A DNA stretch of 64,000 bases from assembly GCA_000431155.1 (NCBI GenBank), contig HF985650.1, positions 5,581 to 69,580 on the forward strand. The letters run 5' to 3'. Source of the DNA: Bacteroides sp. CAG:927 (lineage in GTDB: Bacteria; Bacteroidota; Bacteroidia; Bacteroidales; Muribaculaceae). Below, in pieces: positions 61,015-64,000 of the stretch. The notes beneath the pieces were generated by a model, which was not told the origin of the DNA, ran no database searches, and saw only the letters and a program-made list of their open reading frames with translations. Numbering within the stretch: position 1 is the stretch's first letter; each line of letters begins with the position of its first letter. A program made the position numbers and the translations under genes.

Positions 61015-62214
61015 ATGCAAGCCATTAATCTCTCAGACAGAATCAAGGCGCTTTCGCCTTCTAAAACTCTTGCCATGTCGCAGAAAAGTGCCGAGCTGCG
61101 TGCTGCCGGCGTGGATGTGATCAATCTATCGGTAGGCGAACCTGATTTCAATACTCCCGATCATATAAAGGAGGCGGCAAAAAAGGCGATTGATGATAAC
61201 TTCTCGTTTTATTCTCCTGTGCCGGGGTATATGTCGCTGCGCAAGGCTATTGCCGAAAATATCCGTGTTACGGAGGGCGTGGCTGTGGCTCCGGAGCAGA
61301 TTGTGGTGTCGAACGGAGCCAAGCAGGCCTTATGCAATGTGATACTGTGTGCCATAAATCCCGGAGATGAGGTGATAATACCCACTCCGGCATGGGTGAG
61401 CTATGTGGAGATGGTGAAATTGGCCGAGGGTGTGACAGTGGAAGTGCCTGCAAGCATAGAACAGGATTTCAAAATCACGCCGCAACAGCTGCGTGATGCC
61501 ATTACACCGTGCACACGCATGGTGATGCTGTGCTCGCCATCCAATCCTACCGGCAGCGTTTATTCCAAATCGGAGCTTCAGGATCTTGTGGATGTGCTCA
61601 AGGATTATCCTGAAATACTGGTGCTCAGCGATGAGATTTATCGCCATATCAACTTCACGGGTAACTATACATCCATGGCTACATTTCCTGAACTCGCAGG
61701 CCGTGTAGTGGTGATAAACGGAGTGTCAAAGGCTTATGCCATGACCGGATGGCGCATAGGTTACTGCTGTGCTCCGGTAGAGCTTGCAAAGGCAGTTACC
61801 AAGCTTCAGAGCCAGTACACAAGCGGACCGTCGTCAATAGCCCAGAAAGCGGCTGAAGCGGCCTATAGCGGGCCTCAGGAATGCGTTGAGGAGATGCGTC
61901 AGGCTTTTGAGCGCCGGCGCAATCTGGTTGTCAAGCTTGCTTCGGAGATACCCGGACTGAAAGTGAACAATCCGCAAGGAGCATTCTATCTGTTCCCGGA
62001 GGTGTCATCTCTCTTTGGCAAACGATACGGGGAGCGGGTGATAAACAATGCTTCGGATCTGGCTTTGTATCTTCTGGAAGTAGGACATGTGGCAACTGTT
62101 GACGGAGAGGCGTTTGGTCTTCCCGGATATATAAGACTGAGCTATGCCACATCTGATGACAATATACGAGAGGCGATGAAGCGCATTGCCGCAGCTCTTG
62201 CCCAGCTCAGCTGA
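61015..62214 (+). CDS. Aspartate aminotransferase (class I, PLP)
   Basis: A 399-residue fold-type I aminotransferase of the Igamma/AspC-AAT_like group: 'INLSVGEPDFNTPDHIKEAA', 'SPSNPTGSVYSKSELQDL', 'LVLSDEIYRHINFTG' and the PLP lysine K239 in 'VINGVSKAYAMTGWRIGY'. Arg in 'GYIRLSYATSD' binds the substrate carboxylate. It interconverts aspartate and oxaloacetate with glutamate. It follows mutS by 32 bases. The convergent neighbour asnA uses its product aspartate. Confidence 0.93.
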   Translation: MQAINLSDRIKALSPSKTLAMSQKSAELRAAGVDVINLSVGEPDFNTPDHIKEAAKKAIDDNFSFYSPVPGYMSLRKAIAENIRVTEGVAVAPEQIVVSNGAKQALCNVILCAINPGDEVIIPTPAWVSYVEMVKLAEGVTVEVPASIEQDFKITPQQLRDAITPCTRMVMLCSPSNPTGSVYSKSELQDLVDVLKDYPEILVLSDEIYRHINFTGNYTSMATFPELAGRVVVINGVSKAYAMTGWRIGYCCAPVELAKAVTKLQSQYTSGPSSIAQKAAEAAYSGPQECVEEMRQAFERRRNLVVKLASEIPGLKVNNPQGAFYLFPEVSSLFGKRYGERVINNASDLALYLLEVGHVATVDGEAFGLPGYIRLSYATSDDNIREAMKRIAAALAQLS

Positions 62215-62242
62215 TAAGGCAGAAAACAACCAAGCATAAAGT

Positions 62243-62278
62243 AAACCGTCGGGATCAGCGATTGATTCCGACGGTTTT
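62243..62278. terminator. Bidirectional terminator between aminotransferase and asnA
   Basis: AAACCGTCGG (62243-62252) pairs with CCGACGGTTT (62268-62277) around a 15-base loop, with T runs on both strands. It serves both convergent genes. Confidence 0.8.
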
Positions 62279-62318
62279 CTTAGAAAGTGTTTTTCATATT
62301 TTGAATCGCATGCAATGG

Positions 62319-63353
62319 TTAGAGGAGATAGATGCCGGCGGCATTGAGGGTATCTAAATGGTCATCGGGCCATATAGAGGCCTGTACTTCCCCGATATGG
62401 GCTTTCTGGAGAAGAAACATGCAGAGACGGCTCTGGCCTATTCCACCGCCGATGGAGGGTGGAAGCTCACCATTGAGAAGCATGCGGTGGAAGTTGAGAT
62501 TCTTGCGGTTTTCGGCGTTGCGTGCCTTGAGCTGGTATCGCATGCTTTCTGTGCTGACCCTAATGCCCATTGATGAGAGTTCCACACCTCGGTCAAGCAC
62601 AGAATCCCATACTATAATGTCTCCGTTGAGTCCTTTGTAGCCATCGCTGTTGGGCGTGGACCAATCGTCGTAGTCGGGCGCTCGTCCGTCGTGGGGCTCG
62701 CCGTTGCTAAGCTCGGCTCCTATGCCGATAAGGAATATGGCACCGTGCTCCTTTGCTGCCTGTGACTCCCGTTCGGAAGGGGAGAGGTTGGGGTAACGGT
62801 CAAGAAGCTCCTGGGCGTGGATAAAGGTGATTTCCTGCGGAAGGCGCGGCGTGATGTGGGGAAACATCCGGTAAATCATCAGCTCCATTTCCTTGATTAC
62901 GGAGTAGATGGACCTGACAGTTTGTTTGAGGTAATCAAGAGTGCGGTTTTCGGGGAGAATGGTTTTTTCCCAGTCCCATTGGTCAACATACAGAGAGTGA
63001 AGATTGTCAAGGTCTTCGTCTGCACGAATGGCGTTCATGTCAGTATAAAGTCCGTAACCGGGGGCAATGTCATAAGCGGCAAGTTTTACTCTTTTCCACT
63101 TGGCAAGAGAATGTACGACTTCGGCTTTGCGGTCGTTGAGGTGCTTTACCGGAAAGCTTACGGCACGTTCCACGCCGTTGAGGTCGTCATTAAGCCCGGT
63201 GCCCGACATAACAAATAGCGGTGCTGTGACACGGCGCAGGTTAAGCTCCTCGGCGAGGCGGCGTTGAAAAGTGTCCTTGATGGTTTTTATGGCTGTTTCG
63301 GTAGTCTCCGACAGCAGTTTCTGTTTATAATGTGTTGGAATAATAAGTGCCAT
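62319..63353 (-). CDS. asnA: Aspartate-ammonia ligase (asparagine synthetase A)
   Basis: A 344-residue AsnA from the ATG at 63353 (MALIIPTHYKQKLLSETTE). The upstream frame to 63446 is AT-rich and not needed. Class-II-synthetase-like motifs are clear: 'RVTAPLFVMSGTGLNDDLNG', 'AEVVHSLAKWKRVKLAAY', 'GYGLYTDMNAIRADEDLDNL', 'HSLYVDQWDWEK' and 'GGGIGQSRLCMFLL'. It makes asparagine from aspartate, ammonia and ATP. The length is normal (about 330-350). Sequence from 63354 to 63579 shows no gene. Confidence 0.95.
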   Translation of the reverse strand: MALIIPTHYKQKLLSETTETAIKTIKDTFQRRLAEELNLRRVTAPLFVMSGTGLNDDLNGVERAVSFPVKHLNDRKAEVVHSLAKWKRVKLAAYDIAPGYGLYTDMNAIRADEDLDNLHSLYVDQWDWEKTILPENRTLDYLKQTVRSIYSVIKEMELMIYRMFPHITPRLPQEITFIHAQELLDRYPNLSPSERESQAAKEHGAIFLIGIGAELSNGEPHDGRAPDYDDWSTPNSDGYKGLNGDIIVWDSVLDRGVELSSMGIRVSTESMRYQLKARNAENRKNLNFHRMLLNGELPPSIGGGIGQSRLCMFLLQKAHIGEVQASIWPDDHLDTLNAAGIYLL

Positions 63354-63579
63354 GCTTAATGGATTTGTCATGCAAATATGCAACAAAATTATGCTATTTG
63401 CAAGCAAAATGGTTTGGAAGAGGATTTTTTTGTTGCAAAGCATCATTAAAAGTGCCCAATGTCATCATGCTTGTCTTAGGGGCTGTATTTATTACCGTTG
63501 TGGCCTGTTGGCTTTTCAATTTAATGTTGTTAAGCGTTGTTTTTTGTTCCCGGAAGTGAGATGTGCGGACTGACATAAG

Positions 63580-63887
63580 TTAACACTCTATTGCATGTAT
63601 AATTCTGTTTAATGCTGCTTGCCTGTCTGTAAAGCGAAGATTTCCTTTTGACGCTCTATTTCTGCTATTCAATTCATCGTACATACGAATATACATATCC
63701 ATTTGTCCGACATCCTCATATGTTATCTGAGCGCTTTTGTCTTCCTACAAGCAAATTGCTGACAACCTGATAAATGTCAGTGGCTTGATATGCTTTTTGC
63801 TGGCGATATATAAATCGCCTTTATATCACTGATAAATTGAGTTTCATCAGAGTTGATTATGTCGTATTTCGTATGTTCAAAATTCAT
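63580..63887 (-). pseudogene. Decayed DUF1016 (YhcG-like) gene fragment
   Basis: Three short pieces in different frames on the minus strand resemble a DUF1016/YhcG protein. An ATG at 63887 opens 'MNFEHTKYDIINSDETQFIS' and stops after 36 codons. In another frame follows 'QQKAYQATDIYQVVSNLLVG' (compare the DUF1016 N-terminal 'AY...' region). Then 'ITYEDVGQMDMYIRMYDELN' matches the C-terminal PDDEXK part, ending at a stop at 63580. The middle of the gene is missing. The full family has about 330-380 residues. It is a relic; 63888-64000 shows no gene. Confidence 0.5.
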
Positions 63888-64000
63888 ATTGCAAAAATAT
63901 CACAAAATCCTGATATTCATAAGCTTTAATTATATCCATAAGAACGATTGGGAATAGATAGTGCATCATTAGTGTCCACTAAAAAATCATAATAGTTCTT

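Overview
The window looks like a chromosome segment of a Bacteroidales bacterium, most likely a Muribaculaceae-type gut commensal. I infer this from the gene content (UpxY/NusG-like antiterminator, DUF3857/transglutaminase pairs, CarboxypepD_reg-like proteins, DUF3853, MobV-type relaxase, OmpA-family protein) and from many copies of the Bacteroidetes -7 promoter box TAnnTTTG. The genus is an inference; no ribosomal gene is present.

Layout. 1-9.2 kb: secreted transglutaminase-like proteins, a LuxR regulator, a DUF1349 secreted protein, a VOC protein, an orphan UpxY-like antiterminator and a small membrane protein. 9.4-17.3 kb: a drug-efflux locus (AraC regulator; TolC, HlyD lipoprotein, two ABC ATPases, two ABC-2 permeases, a second AraC-type protein). 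The two ATPases are a split version of YbhF, each carrying the half-site degeneracy that complements the other. 17.4-20.0 kb: an NAD-salvage operon (pncB, pncA, HD hydrolase) headed by a 51-codon gene resembling the N-terminus of a sirtuin.

20.1-38.2 kb is the most unusual part: an island, all on the minus strand, with a transmembrane Ser/Thr kinase, a PP2C phosphatase, a zinc-ribbon FHA protein, a zinc-ribbon protein with four AAA+ modules, several unknown proteins, SH3-like membrane proteins, a Sel1-repeat protein and a membrane-bound AraC regulator. Its two main promoters carry the same triple operator, TTTAC-N4-TGAGA on the transcribed strand, repeated every 20-21 bp. I do not recognise this as a named system. 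I infer phosphorylation-controlled AAA+ machinery at the inner membrane, co-regulated by its own AraC protein.

38.5-47.0 kb is an integrative mobilizable element of about 8.5 kb in the 3' end of a tRNA-Ser(GCU) gene. It has a tyrosine recombinase, TTGTATG arm-type repeats at both ends, a MobV relaxase with a plausible oriT, an initiator-type ATPase and a DUF3853 protein. Its cargo is an LMW protein-tyrosine phosphatase, an MFS exporter, an SMR exporter and a divergent Crp/Fnr regulator.

47.2-63.4 kb is mostly ordinary chromosome: mltG, DUF2007, GNAT, a nitrous-oxide-stimulated-promoter family protein, MATE, AI-2E-family transporter, MFS, an OmpA-family porin, a three-gene glycosyltransferase operon, mutS, an aspartate aminotransferase and asnA. 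The right edge holds a decayed DUF1016 (YhcG-like) gene. All calls come from reading the sequence; no database search was run.
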